Source of the DNA: Haliclona indistincta | Lineage: Eukaryota; Porifera; Demospongiae; Haplosclerida; Chalinidae | Direction of reading: 5' to 3' | NCBI GenBank assembly: GCA_964017065.1 | Contig: OZ024785.1 | Coordinates: forward strand, 2,003,142-2,067,141 | Length of the DNA: 64,000 nucleotides | Shown here: piece by piece, positions 13,663 to 23,160 of the stretch | Layout: every line of letters starts with the position of its first letter | Numbering within the stretch: position 1 is the stretch's first letter | Notes under the pieces: generated by a model | Database searches by the model: none | The model's input: only the letters and a program-made list of their open reading frames with translations | What the model was told of the DNA's origin: nothing | Position numbers and translations under genes: made by a program

Positions 13663-14445
13663 CAGTGGCGGATCTAGGGTGGATCCAGAGGTGCGCGCGA
13701 ACCCCCTTTGCGCTCAATAATGATATTCACAAGCTAATTAATTGCCATACCTTATGAGGAATTTAGTTTACACAATCATAACTAGGGTTTGTCCCACATT
13801 CACCACGTGCATGACTGCAGTCAGCTGGCTATACTAATGAGTGAAAATGAATTCAACGCAGTATATATATAGGCTAGATTTTGACCAAAAGTGGGCGTGG
13901 TTTTCAAAAAATCGCGGCGCGCAAGCGCGCCCATTCCACTGAGAACCCCCCTAGTCTGGCCGCTGCCCCTCCCCGCCTATTGAGTGGGTGGTGGACGGCG
14001 TGTAGGGTCTAGCAAACATTACCATTCATCGATTTTATATGAATATTAATCGTGTATAGATAATTAATTATTGCAATGATAAGCGGGAATTCCTCAATGC
14101 CATTGTACCGCACGAATTGCCTCACACTGCGCTTGGTTTAAGCGATCTATGCTTGAATCGCGGTAGACTATGTTCTATAGCATCGTCAACAGCACGACTG
14201 TTTGCTTTCACCCACCGTAGCTGTTTTGCCACAGCCTGTAATATTATTCACGATCAAACCCAGCCCATGATCCATGAATATTACTGCTCAAGATCTTGAG
14301 CAGTAGAATCTGATTGGTCGGTTGGGAAACTATGAATGGCAATGTTTGCTAGACCCTACACGCCGTCCACCACCCACTCAATAGGCGGGGAGGGGCAGCG
14401 GCCAGACTAAGAACCCCCCCTTCTCCAATCCTAGATCCGCCACTG
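13663..14445. mobile_element. hAT-like TIR element nested in X
   Basis: Ends CAGTGGCGGATCTAGGG and CCTAGATCCGCCACTG match the element at 1153-1777. The flanks share TTTAT. It is itself split by the MITE at 13952-14409. Confidence 0.7.
13952..14409. mobile_element. long-TIR MITE, MULE-like, copy 2
   Basis: Same family as 12093-12557. The flanks carry a direct repeat AGAACCCCC (about 13942-13950 and 14410-14418), a 9-bp target duplication typical of MULE transposons. Confidence 0.75.
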
Positions 14446-14706
14446 TTTATAGTCTGCTGCCCTCCGCCTACGATTATACAACTGCATTAACCTAGTTAAA
14501 GCGATTACTTGCTTACATTCTGGCTAAAATTTGGCACTCCGTTTTACAACTGCTTCCCAGATCACTACCATACACTCTAACCGCGAATTGCCCACGCATG
14601 TGGGGCAGTTCGCGGTTAGAGTCTATGATTTGCGTGGGCATTGAGGGCGGTGGGATTTGCGTGGGCACAACTGTTACCCGTCACCTTAACGGCAAGTAAG
14701 CTGAAG

Positions 14707-15860
14707 ATGAAGACGCTGTGTCTGTTGCTTATAGCTGTTCTATTTGGTATGTATTATAGTCTCACACGCCAGCACAATTCATGTAGTTGATTGTGGATTA
14801 TTATCTTATGTGGTAATAATTTTTATACAGAATCTGGCAGCTTGTCTGACGATGTTACACTGAACAATCCGTCACCAGTCCCGCTGGGAACTACTGCAGT
14901 GTACACGTGCAGTGGTACTGGGCTTGACATTGGATGGTACTTTCCTAATGCTACTAATACGTCGATTATGGGCGACCCGTACTACCCTGGTAATTTTTTC
15001 AGAACATCAAGACTGTCAGTACTTGCCATTGAAGAGAACAACAACACTGCTATAGAATGTATAATGTTTAGGATTAGGACGACAGGAGGTAGTCGTCAGA
15101 GAACTGGAACCTTGACAATATATGGTTAGTATCAGTCATTGCTATAATAGTCAGTGAATGTGTTCATATCATTATAGGTCCTCCCTCAGAGCCAGTTGGT
15201 CTATCATCAGAGCTGTCACCAGTAGCTGGTGTACTAGTGCTGAGCTGGTCTCCTCCATGGACTCCTGATGGAGTACAGCTACACTACACTGTCACAGTTA
15301 ACATCATTACTACTATCAGAATGACTAATAATACTAACATCACCCTCACTAGAGAAGAAGTGATGACTGCTTTAAACTCATCAGAGTGTGATTATACATT
15401 CCATGTCATTGCTTCTAATCCTGCTGGTAATAGCACACCAGCCAACCTCACTACACCAGTCACATTTGTACCAGGTAAGCAGCTTTCACACTTCTGGTAA
15501 GGTGTCATGTGTCATTGTTATAGCTCCTGATGTTAATGTGACAACTTTGAACAATGGTTCAACACTTCTTATTAATGTGGTACAGGCATGTGTGAGAATT
15601 TACTGATAATCATATTGCATTATCTTGGTTTTTAGTCTGAAACAGATTTGGACAGCATCAATGTAAGGGTTGAGTTGATAAGTATGATTTTAGTCAAGAA
15701 CAACTCTTATTTATTCAACGTCACTGATCCTCAAAACTGGACTGGTATCACCGTCATTGCTGAGAACCAGTGCAGGAGCACGAGAATACCAGTTAACTTC
15801 AATGCAAGTATGCATATTATTTATTTTGAAACTTTCGCAACAGCGAAAGTAGATCATTGA
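14707..15860 (+). CDS. short Ig-FN3 protein, segmental copy 1, no TM exon found
   Basis: Exons 14707-14746, 14831-15124, 15178-15474, 15524-15585 and 15636-15860 give an in-frame model of 305 aa. Exon 1 is a signal peptide (MKTLCLLLIAVLF). Exon 2 is an Ig-like domain (YTCSGTG...IGWYF...LSVLAIEE...AIECIMF, giving the C-W-L-C pattern). Exon 3 is an FN3 domain (LVLSWSPPWTPDG). Exons 4-5 are the membrane-proximal region shared with gene G. Against copy 2, exon 5 has an in-frame deletion that removes a cysteine (NCADELSYID lost), FN3 lost one Tyr codon, and the donor after exon 4 is GC (GCATGT) instead of GT. The 3' exons found in gene G (stalk, TM) are not visible, so the last exon probably reads through to TGA; the product would be secreted, or the gene is a decaying truncated copy. 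Confidence 0.6.
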
Positions 15861-15998
15861 TGAAAATCACAAAATCTATAGAGAACCAGCGAATTCCTTC
15901 TGGTTGCTTCAATGACAAAGCTATAGGCGTGGCATGAAGAGCACACTGAATAATTTAATACACGTGTATTGCGTCGGTCATGTCAGCTGTAGTAGCGC

Positions 15999-16006
15999 TA
16001 TAAAAG
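15999..16006 (+). promoter_or_regulatory. TATA-like box upstream of the SnoaL-like gene
   Basis: TATAAAAG lies 100 bp before the ATG at 16106, a plausible core promoter for a short 5' leader. The identification rests on the motif alone. Confidence 0.4.
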
Positions 16007-16105
16007 ACCCTCTCATTGTCAAAAAAATAATATTCTTGTGCGCGCTGCTTGGGAAGAATTCACTTGCTGTCAGTCACATCTAAAGTGGACTCTATATTTT
16101 GCAGT

Positions 16106-17199
16106 ATGTCTTCTAGTAAGTAAAAATAAATTGTATACACTGCGGTGCGGTAACTGCGGTAATATTTCAGTGCATGCGCGTTCATACTATTTTTACTTGT
16201 CCGTGTAGAACTGTGGGATGAAATTGAAGCTACTAACAAGAATTTTGTGGAAGCCTTCAACGGTGGAGACCCTCGAAAAGTTGCCGCTGTGAGATACCAT
16301 GAAGATTGCCATGTCATGCCGAATGGAATGGAGGTGCAGCATGGTAGAGAAGGTGAGCATTCTGCTGTAAACGATGTCTCAATACTAGAATGGATGCATG
16401 TGCATTAGCTGCTACAGCTTGACCGGCAGTCATACCTGACTAACTCCAGACACAATGCGGGCTTGACTCAGTAGTGTACTGTTATAGTATGCAACAGGCA
16501 GTTAGTCATGCTTCCTAAGAAATGCCGACTAGTATCATGTTATTAGCACATTCAAGAGGTGTGAAATGCTAGATTATGTCATAGATATTATAGACTATAG
16601 TATACAGGGACGTAAATAGGATTGATGAAGCGGAGGGGCAAGGCACTGCCCCCTGCCCTACAGTAGTTACGCCACTGGTATACCTATGATTTTGCCCTTT
16701 CATAACTTTAAAAACATTGCCTGTTCACAATGTTTAATTATAATGTACTCACAGTAGCTGTTTTATCGGGAAGAAACTATCATTATCACCTTGTCAAGGG
16801 GGCCTATACAGCACACATGCAGAATCCCTAAATTCATCTCTATTAATGTATGCAGGAGCTACAAAAGTGTTTGATGCTTTGATGAAAGCTGGTGCCAAGA
16901 CCATCAAGGTGACTACACATGAAGTTGGTCCAATGGGAAATGGTGACACAGCATATGAGCGTACTAGCTATGTGATGTACAAAGAAGATGGGAGTGTATT
17001 TGTGGATGGAAAGTAAGTGAGAATGATTTGTGCTCAGAGATTTGTTTTGTGGTGTGCTTCAATTGATGAACAAATTCATTCTATATCTATAAGCACGTTT
17101 CCAGCATTTTGGTATTTCTCATCCAGGTATTCAGTTATTTGGAAGAAGGTGGATGGTACTTGGTATGCCTACATTGACAGCATGAATTCAAATAATTGA
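16106..17199 (+). CDS. small SnoaL/DUF4440-like (NTF2-fold) protein, 127 aa
   Basis: Exons 16106-16115, 16209-16352, 16856-17012 and 17127-17199 splice in frame (384 nt). The protein starts MSSKLWDEIEATNKNFVEAF, continues with an YHEDCHVMPNGMEVQHGREG turn typical of the DUF4440/SgcJ family (usually D-A-x-x-MPPG...GR), then THEVGPMGNGDTAYERTSY and IWKKVDGTWYAYIDSMNSN. This is the alpha+beta cone fold seen in SnoaL-like enzymes and binding proteins; no catalytic assignment is possible. Length and a complete single domain fit a functional cytosolic protein with no signal peptide. The gene lies between the two segmental copies and is not duplicated. Confidence 0.75.
16605..16677. mobile_element. 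73-bp degenerate TIR element in intron
   Basis: Ends CAGGGACGTAAATAGG and TAGTTACGCCACTG are imperfect inverted repeats of the CAGTGGCG group. The flanks share GTATA. It lies in intron 2 of the SnoaL-like gene. Confidence 0.5.
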
Positions 17200-17389
17200 C
17201 AAGTCATCTGAAAACCAAAGCTAAATATAGAGTTGATGGAGAGTTTGGCTTGTAGTACTCAGTTATACTTAACAGACAATTGACTAGTTGTTAGTATTAT
17301 GATCCCAATTTTGATTATAATAGTCAATCTTTAAAGATAATAATTATTGGCAGCTAGTGTCACTGAAGTCAAGCACAGTAGTAGAAAGA

Positions 17390-18036
17390 CGTCAGTGCTC
17401 TGGCAGTTCGATAACATGCCTGCATGCATCCAATAAGTTCTCTTATATCCCACTGAAACCATACTGAGCCTTGTCCTAGCTAGTCTGAAGAGAACTTGGG
17501 TTTAAATAATACACTTTGATGTTAAGATTACTTAAATTTTTGTTAAATAATATTTTTGACACACTCAGATGATTCTCAAAGTTAATACGAGTAACAGCAA
17601 ATAGAGTTTGTTTGCAAATAATGGCACTGCCATCATAATCTGAACACGAGGTCTCTCTGGAAGTGTGCAATAGGCACCGATCAAAAAAAGATAGAGAATG
17701 GTATTGACTCTGTATTAGCAGACATAGATGAGCATAAAAATTAATAGTTACAAAATCACAAACCGGTATCATTTGGATCATGTCAAATGTCCCTTCAATT
17801 TCAGAGTTGCAATCAAGATGCTGAAGCATTATACTAGCTGGGAGGAATAACTCACTCCTTGCTTCACTCCCTTTAGTTAAACTGGAGAAGCTTTGACAGT
17901 TCTTTGTGGGCAGCCTGTGAGTAAGAGCATGAGCACAGGATAATGATGCATGAGAGACAGAGAAGGACGCCATCATCACCTCCACACTTTGCTGCCTCGC
18001 GTTCCTGACCATTAGCTGGTCGTTGATTACAGTAGC
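17390..18036. repeat. duplicated non-coding block (matches 42.33-42.90 kb)
   Basis: Closely similar to 42330-42900 in the same orientation (key word AGAGAACTTGGGTTTAAATA). A long open frame on the minus strand (18066-17476) is not conserved in the other copy, so I do not call a gene. The match resumes at 19113-19400 against 42905-43210. Confidence 0.7.
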
Positions 18037-19112
18037 AGAAATTAAAAAGATTTCTATCGAAATCAAAAGGATGTAGTGATGAAGAAATCTACCACTGGTT
18101 CACAATGTAAACCAACAAGGAACAAGCATAGAATGGTAACACGATTGACTTGCTAACAGACCATAGATCCCTACATCAGTGGCTGCTGTGGCCAGACTAT
18201 AGCTAGTTAAGCTATTTACTGTTGACTGACACGTGTAACACCAACAGAGCTGTCTGAATCTGACAAGCACATGTCAAAGGTTAACAACTTTGAATAGAAT
18301 TCAGCTTGTGACAAAATATTGATCTTATGTACAGCCACTGATGTAGGGATCTATGGTCTGTTAGCAAGTCAATCGTGTTACCATTCTATGCTTGTTCCTT
18401 GTTGGTTTACATTGTGAACCAGTGGTAGATTTCTTCATCACTACATCCTTTTGATTTCGATAGAAATCTTTTTAATTTCTTGTTTATGTCCTTTTTCTTT
18501 ATAGTGAAGTGCAGTTCAATAACATGCATGTACTTTGTTTCAATTCAGTGCATACGAGCCCCGCCCACACTTGTTTGTAGACCTATACGGCGGTTATAAT
18601 TATATGGCAAGTGCAGAATGGCGATCCTACACGAGGTTACCGTTCTTCGAAGACTCCAGATAAATGCCGGGTGTGTGTTCTCCGTGATAGTGATCCACAC
18701 GGCGCAGCGATACTTTAGCTGCTTGGTCACGTGCGCTACCCATTGCTTGGTCACGTGCGTATTGCGCAATCACAATAATGGCGTCTAACACTAAGCTGAC
18801 AATGGATCACGATCGAGAAATCGCGGAACTTAGATCGCCGTTACGCTAAAAACAAAGCTCAAAACGATTCGAAGATGACGAAACTCGATTTTCACCGTTT
18901 CCAGGTTCGTCACTTTAGTAACAATTTCGAGTAATCTCCTTGCTGCTGTAAGATGCGGCAATGCCAGAGAGCAGATCTAAGTGTCTAAAGACGTAAACTA
19001 AATTCAACACCAGGCGAAATATCAGCGTTTGAACGCTAACATTGTATGTAGCCGCCATCTTCTTTTCTCGTTCATCCCTACATAGGGAGGCACTACCGTG
19101 CCTCCCTAACTA
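18037..19112 (-). mobile_element. 1.1-kb inserted element with internal foldback and terminal hairpin
   Basis: The duplicate block at 42.9 kb is uninterrupted at this point, so 18037-19112 is an insertion. It begins with ~150-bp inverted arms (18042-18190 and 18331-18478, key word CACTGATGTAGGGATCTATG) and ends in the palindrome AGGGAGGCAC-TACC-GTGCCTCCCT followed by AA. A longer relative in the opposite orientation is at 54206-55445 and a fragment at about 50095-50215. Short open frames inside (minus 18769-18545) occur in both copies but I recognise no domain. The 3' hairpin plus CTRR-like end suggests Helitron, but no 5' TC end or A|T target is clear. Confidence 0.55.
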
Positions 19113-19500
19113 TATCGATGGGTTAGAGAGGGAAATATTGCAATGGTAGCACATGAACACATACAAATACAGTCAGACCCATCTGTTCAAGTGAACACCA
19201 TAATGTAGACACAAGTGTGTAGATTGCTCCATAGTGTAAAAATAGATATTTTCACGTTGCAAAAATTTCATTTTTTAAGATGACCAAATTTTGAAATTTT
19301 CGCCAGTAAAAATTTGGTAAATGTATGAAAAAATTATAGCTTTAAAAGCATCCACGAAAAAGCAAAAATGTTTCACGGGCGAAATTTTTCTACGCTTACG
19401 GTAGTCAACTCAGTACATTGTTGCTTAACGCCCTCTTGCACTGTATCCTAGGGTGGGAAAACGAACCAATCTCACTGCGTAACACCGAATAACTACGAAT
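19113..19500. other. non-coding duplicated sequence
   Basis: Continues the block shared with 42905-43210 (key word CAGTCAGACCCATCTGTTCA). No gene seen. Confidence 0.5.
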
Positions 19501-19542
19501 AACTACGAATAAACTTATGACTTGTTGTGTACAGTGTAATAC

Positions 19543-20105
19543 CTTTTGGTATCAATGGGCATGATCACAAAAGTCCTGGTGAATGCTCGAACTGGGAAGA
19601 AATCAGGACTACTTCCAGACTTAACTAGACAAACAAGATATTGTGAGCTGCAACTATACGTAGTCAGAGATAACTCACCTTCTGAAAATGGGAAAAGTAA
19701 GAACAAGTACTACTGAACAAGCAGGACTCATGGAGTACCTTATTTAAGGTCGAGTGACTAAAATCAGAGATATCCATAACATGCTCAAGATGAGAGACAC
19801 AACCTGTACAGCAATGACAGTGTGACTGTGTGTGTGTATGTGTGCAAGCTCACTTTTGAGAATGTTTTGGAACACATCTCTCGCAGGTGGATATAGTAGT
19901 ACGCCTCATAACCAGTGGATCTTCTCCGACTTCTCTGGTAGTAGCTACGCGCTATGTGTGAAAAAGTCACACAGTAGCTCAGCATGCAGTAGCTACTAGC
20001 TACCTCATCAGCTAGGTCTTCTTTAGTGTTCCTCCACATCAGTTCAGCAAATAACTCTAGCATAGGGGCGTGGTCACCACTCGGCAGACGATCTGGTCGT
20101 ACCAT
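19543..20105 (-). pseudogene. NXF-like NTF2 domain exons, copy 2
   Basis: Minus-strand exons: 20105 to about 19854 (MLELFAELMWRNTKEDL...GYEAYYYIHLREMCSKTFSK, donor GTGAGC), about 19800-19743 (VSHLEHVMDISDF frame) and 19681-19543 (LSLTTYSCSSQYLVCLVKSG...VRAFTRTFVIMPIDTKR). The last strongly resembles the C-terminal strand of the NXF1 NTF2-like domain, where a FTRTF motif is characteristic. Copy 2 keeps this exon and lacks the stop seen in copy 1, but the splice phases between exons do not close in my reading and there are no LRR or C-terminal exons on either side. It may be a remnant or part of an unresolved gene. Confidence 0.5.
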
Positions 20106-20260
20106 TGATGAACACAGTAGGGATATACGTAGTCAAGAAAATAGAGATAATTATAGTGAAAAAAGAATGTATTGTACATGTACTACTAGAGCCATCATCC
20201 AATGTGCTAATATGCTCCCAAGAGTCATATGTACTCACACGTGATCTTGAATTCAACACT

Positions 20261-21086
20261 ACAATTGTGTCAAAATTAATGGTACTTTGCTAGAAGACAC
20301 GCCCTTCCCATTAATCACAAAATTTTGATTTTTGAGACAAACACAAAAATATTTTTAGCTATACTGAATTAAGCGTTGCTGATAAAACAGAGTGAAAATG
20401 TACCAGACAAAATTTTTAAGATGAAAATTTTGTGATCTGCGGCAATTCAAACCATAGTTGAATCACCCCAGTACAACTAACAACAGTGATTATTTAGCCT
20501 CGTTCCCAGGCTCTCGATACAGGGTTTTGCAGGTTGCTTGCATTGACAAATCTGCTAGCGCATGCGCATTGCGTGTTTCTGTATACCAATTGTACAGAAA
20601 ACGTAATGTGCGCATGCGCTAGCAGTAAATTTTTGGTCAAGCAACCTGCAAAACCATAGAGCCTGGTACATAGTACACATTGTACACGCATGCGCATGAT
20701 CAATTGAATGGCATGATTCGGCGAATTTAACAGATTCGGTGAAAATCATGCCTTATATTTGAACATAATTAACGCATGCGCATACAATGAGTACCAGGCT
20801 CTATATCGAGAGCTAGAGCCTGGGGACGAGGCTAAGTGGTTATTGTGCTCCGCCTGAACTATTCTGAGATCCATTATTGTATGTACATACCTTCTAGTGT
20901 CTGCTGTACTAGTCACACACTATCTGTTGATAGCTAGAAACTTGTGAGTCATTTCTAAATTCTAAATTCAGCCGACTGCAGATATACAATCGTGCGTACG
21001 ACTGCGCATGTGCCAGTTAATTGGAAATAATCAATGAATATTAATTGAAATGTTAGCCGCTAGTGTTAACGGCAAGTAAGCTGCAG
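20261..21086. other. non-coding spacer of the duplication
   Basis: Includes the inverted pair around 20526-20655 also present in copy 1. No gene seen; short open frames are on the mirrored arms. Confidence 0.5.
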
Positions 21087-22308
21087 ATGAAGACGCTGTG
21101 TCTGTTGTTTATAGCTGTTCTATTTGGTATGTATTATAGTCTCACACGCCAGCACAATTCATGTAGTTGATTGTGGATTATTATCTTAAATTTCTATACA
21201 GAATCTGGCAGCTTGTCTGACGATGTTACACTGAACAATCCGTCACCAGTCCCGCTGGGAACTACTGCAGTGTTCACGTGCAGTGGTACTGGGCTTGGAA
21301 TTGGATGGTACTTTCCTAATGCTACTAATACGTCGATTATGGGCGACAGACGACTTGGTCATATTTTCAGAACATCAAGACTGTCAGTACTAGCCATTGA
21401 AGAGAACAACAACACTGCTATAGAATGTATAATGTATAAGATTGGGGCGATAGGAGGTCTTCCTCAGAGGACTGGAACCTTGACAATATATGGTTAGTAT
21501 CAGTCATTGCTATAATAGTCAGTGAATGTGTTCATATCATTATAGGTCCTCCCTCAGAGCCAGTTGGTCTATCATCAGAGCTGTCACTAGTAGCTGGTGT
21601 ACTAGTGCTGAGCTGGTCTCCTCCATGGACTCCTGATGGAGTACAGCTACACTACACTGTCACAGTTAACATCAGTACTACTATCAGAATGACTAATAAT
21701 ACTAACATCACTATCACTAGAGAAGAAGTGATGACTGCTTTAAACTCATCAGAGTGTGATTATTATACATTCCATGTCATTGCTTCTAATCCTGCTGGTA
21801 ATAGCACTCCAGCCAACTTCACTACTACACCAGTCACATTTGTACCAGGTAAGCAGCTTTCACACTTCTGGCAAGGTGTCATGTGTCATTGTTATAGCTT
21901 TTGATGTTAATGTGACAACTTCATCAAACAATGGTTCAACACTTCTTATTAATGTGGTACAGGTATGTGTGAGAATTTACTGAGAATGATAATGCATTGC
22001 TTTGGTTTTAGTCTGAAACAGATTCGAACATCAGTGTAACTGTTGAGTTGGGGAATTGTGCTGATGAGCTGTCCTATATTGATGAAATGATTTTAGTCAA
22101 GAACAACTCTTATTTGTTCAACATCACTGAACCTCAAAAATGGACTAGTATCACCGTCATTGCTGAGAACCAGTGCAGGAGCACAAGAATACCAGTTAAC
22201 TTCACTGGAAGTACGCATGTTACACAGCAGCTAATAAGGCTTATTGAATGCACTCACTCACTGTTTCGACTGATCAAAAATTACCTGCTCCAGTGTATGA
22301 AGAAGTAG
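21087..22308 (+). CDS. short Ig-FN3 protein, segmental copy 2, no TM exon found
   Basis: Exons 21087-21126, 21202-21492, 21546-21848, 21898-21962 and 22012-22308 give 331 aa in frame. Signal peptide MKTLCLLFIAVLF; Ig domain with FTCSGTG, IGWYF and AIECIMY; FN3 with LVLSWSPPWTPDG and many N-glycosylation sequons; membrane-proximal exons containing NCADELSYIDEMILVKNNSY and AENQCRSTRIPV. The site used as donor in gene G (after the ...ACTGGA-A codon, 22210) is followed here by GTACGC, but no matching stalk or TM exon is found downstream, so the last exon is taken to read through to TAG. The better preserved of the two copies; probably secreted if expressed. Confidence 0.6.
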
Positions 22309-22650
22309 AGACTAAAAATGCAAACTAGACTGCATTGCAATACTACAATGTATGTTACTTTACATCATACAAATTCCATGTTGATTTTGTCAGCTAGTGC
22401 TGTTTCTAGTAGTCTTCGGCTTTGTTGATAGAGTTGTCTACAGTCAGTACTATCCTACATGTAGCAGTGTTCCAAGTACCTCATTCCGTTGCACTCCTAG
22501 ACAACAGGACCAAATGAGCATGATGGAGTGCATAATTATTACGTCATCAAAGTTTTTTATTGCAAGGACCAGAGGGTATAAGCATTATCGCTCAGGAAGT
22601 CAGGCTCTCAAAAACGGCCCGCCCGGAGCGGGAGATGTTCAGTACAGAGT
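22309..22650 (+). other. degraded receptor-like or unknown sequence
   Basis: An open frame at 22397-22654 starts with a hydrophobic VLFLVVFGFVD stretch followed by a Cys/Ser-rich segment (YYPTCSSVPSTSF). It has no Met and no matching exon, so no gene call. Confidence 0.25.
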
Positions 22651-22851
22651 GTGAAGAGGAAAGCTGAAGAAATGGAACACTTTCACAGACTTCTATCACT
22701 TTGGTGTGCAATGACTACCATAGCGCTTGGGGCACTTATCGCTGGTCCAGAACCAATTAATGTTGTCGCTCCACTCGACTCCATGGTGACGTTCACATGT
22801 GTAGTGAACACAAGACCGTCCAGCAGGAACAACACTGATCGGTATTATTAG
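22651..22851 (+). pseudogene. truncated Ig exon 1 relic
   Basis: Encodes a signal-peptide-like start (MEHFHRLLSLWCAMTTIALG) and the first Ig strand (GPEPINVVAPLDS...FTCVVN) of the gene C/H type, then reaches TAG at YY-stop before the second cysteine. A sister relic is at 39884. Confidence 0.7.
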
Positions 22852-23160
22852 TGAAGGATTGGTTACTTGGCTAGTAGACTCTAAACGGTACTGTCTTGAC
22901 TTTAATACAATACTGACCAGAACGTGATTATGAATGGTACATTTACGTATTGGTACTCGTCAGCTAACAGTGACACAAGACTATCTTACTGGTGTTGATA
23001 TCATCAAAAAATTAATAAATTGTAAATAGGGTAATACATAGTTTTCACTACACTGTAGATTTGTTGTCTTTTCGCTACAGCCAACTGAAACGTAACGACT
23101 ATAAAAGGATGCATGCGCGCTCGATTCTGACCGAAGTGATTGTCAAATACTGTGCAAGAA
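22852..23160. other. degraded sequence upstream of gene C
   Basis: Contains eroded remains of an Ig exon (for example GGTACATTTACG...GGTACTCGTCAGCTAACAG near 22937-22970). No TATA box stands out before the gene C start. Confidence 0.4.

Larger units (their letters stand above)
13230..14689. mobile_element. TTAA-flanked element X carrying two nested elements
   Basis: Left end TTAAGGTGACGGGTAACAGT (13230) and right end ACTGTTACCCGTCACCTTAA (ending 14689) are inverted and both end in TTAA. It shares its left TTAA with element Y. Inside are a hAT-like element (13663-14445) and, within that, a MULE-like MITE (13952-14409). The unoccupied site CTAGTGTTAACGGCAAG survives at about 21060-21076 in segmental copy 2. 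Confidence 0.75.
19720..22310. repeat. segmental duplication, copy 2
   Basis: Closely similar to 9.59-11.50 kb plus 14.69-15.86 kb. It contains the NTF2 remnant, the non-coding spacer and the Ig-FN3 gene, and lacks the transposons found in copy 1, so it preserves their empty target sites. Confidence 0.85.

Noticed and set aside
17476..18066. 196-codon minus-strand open frame
   Set aside because: The duplicate block at 42.3-42.9 kb does not keep it open, and no domain is recognisable.
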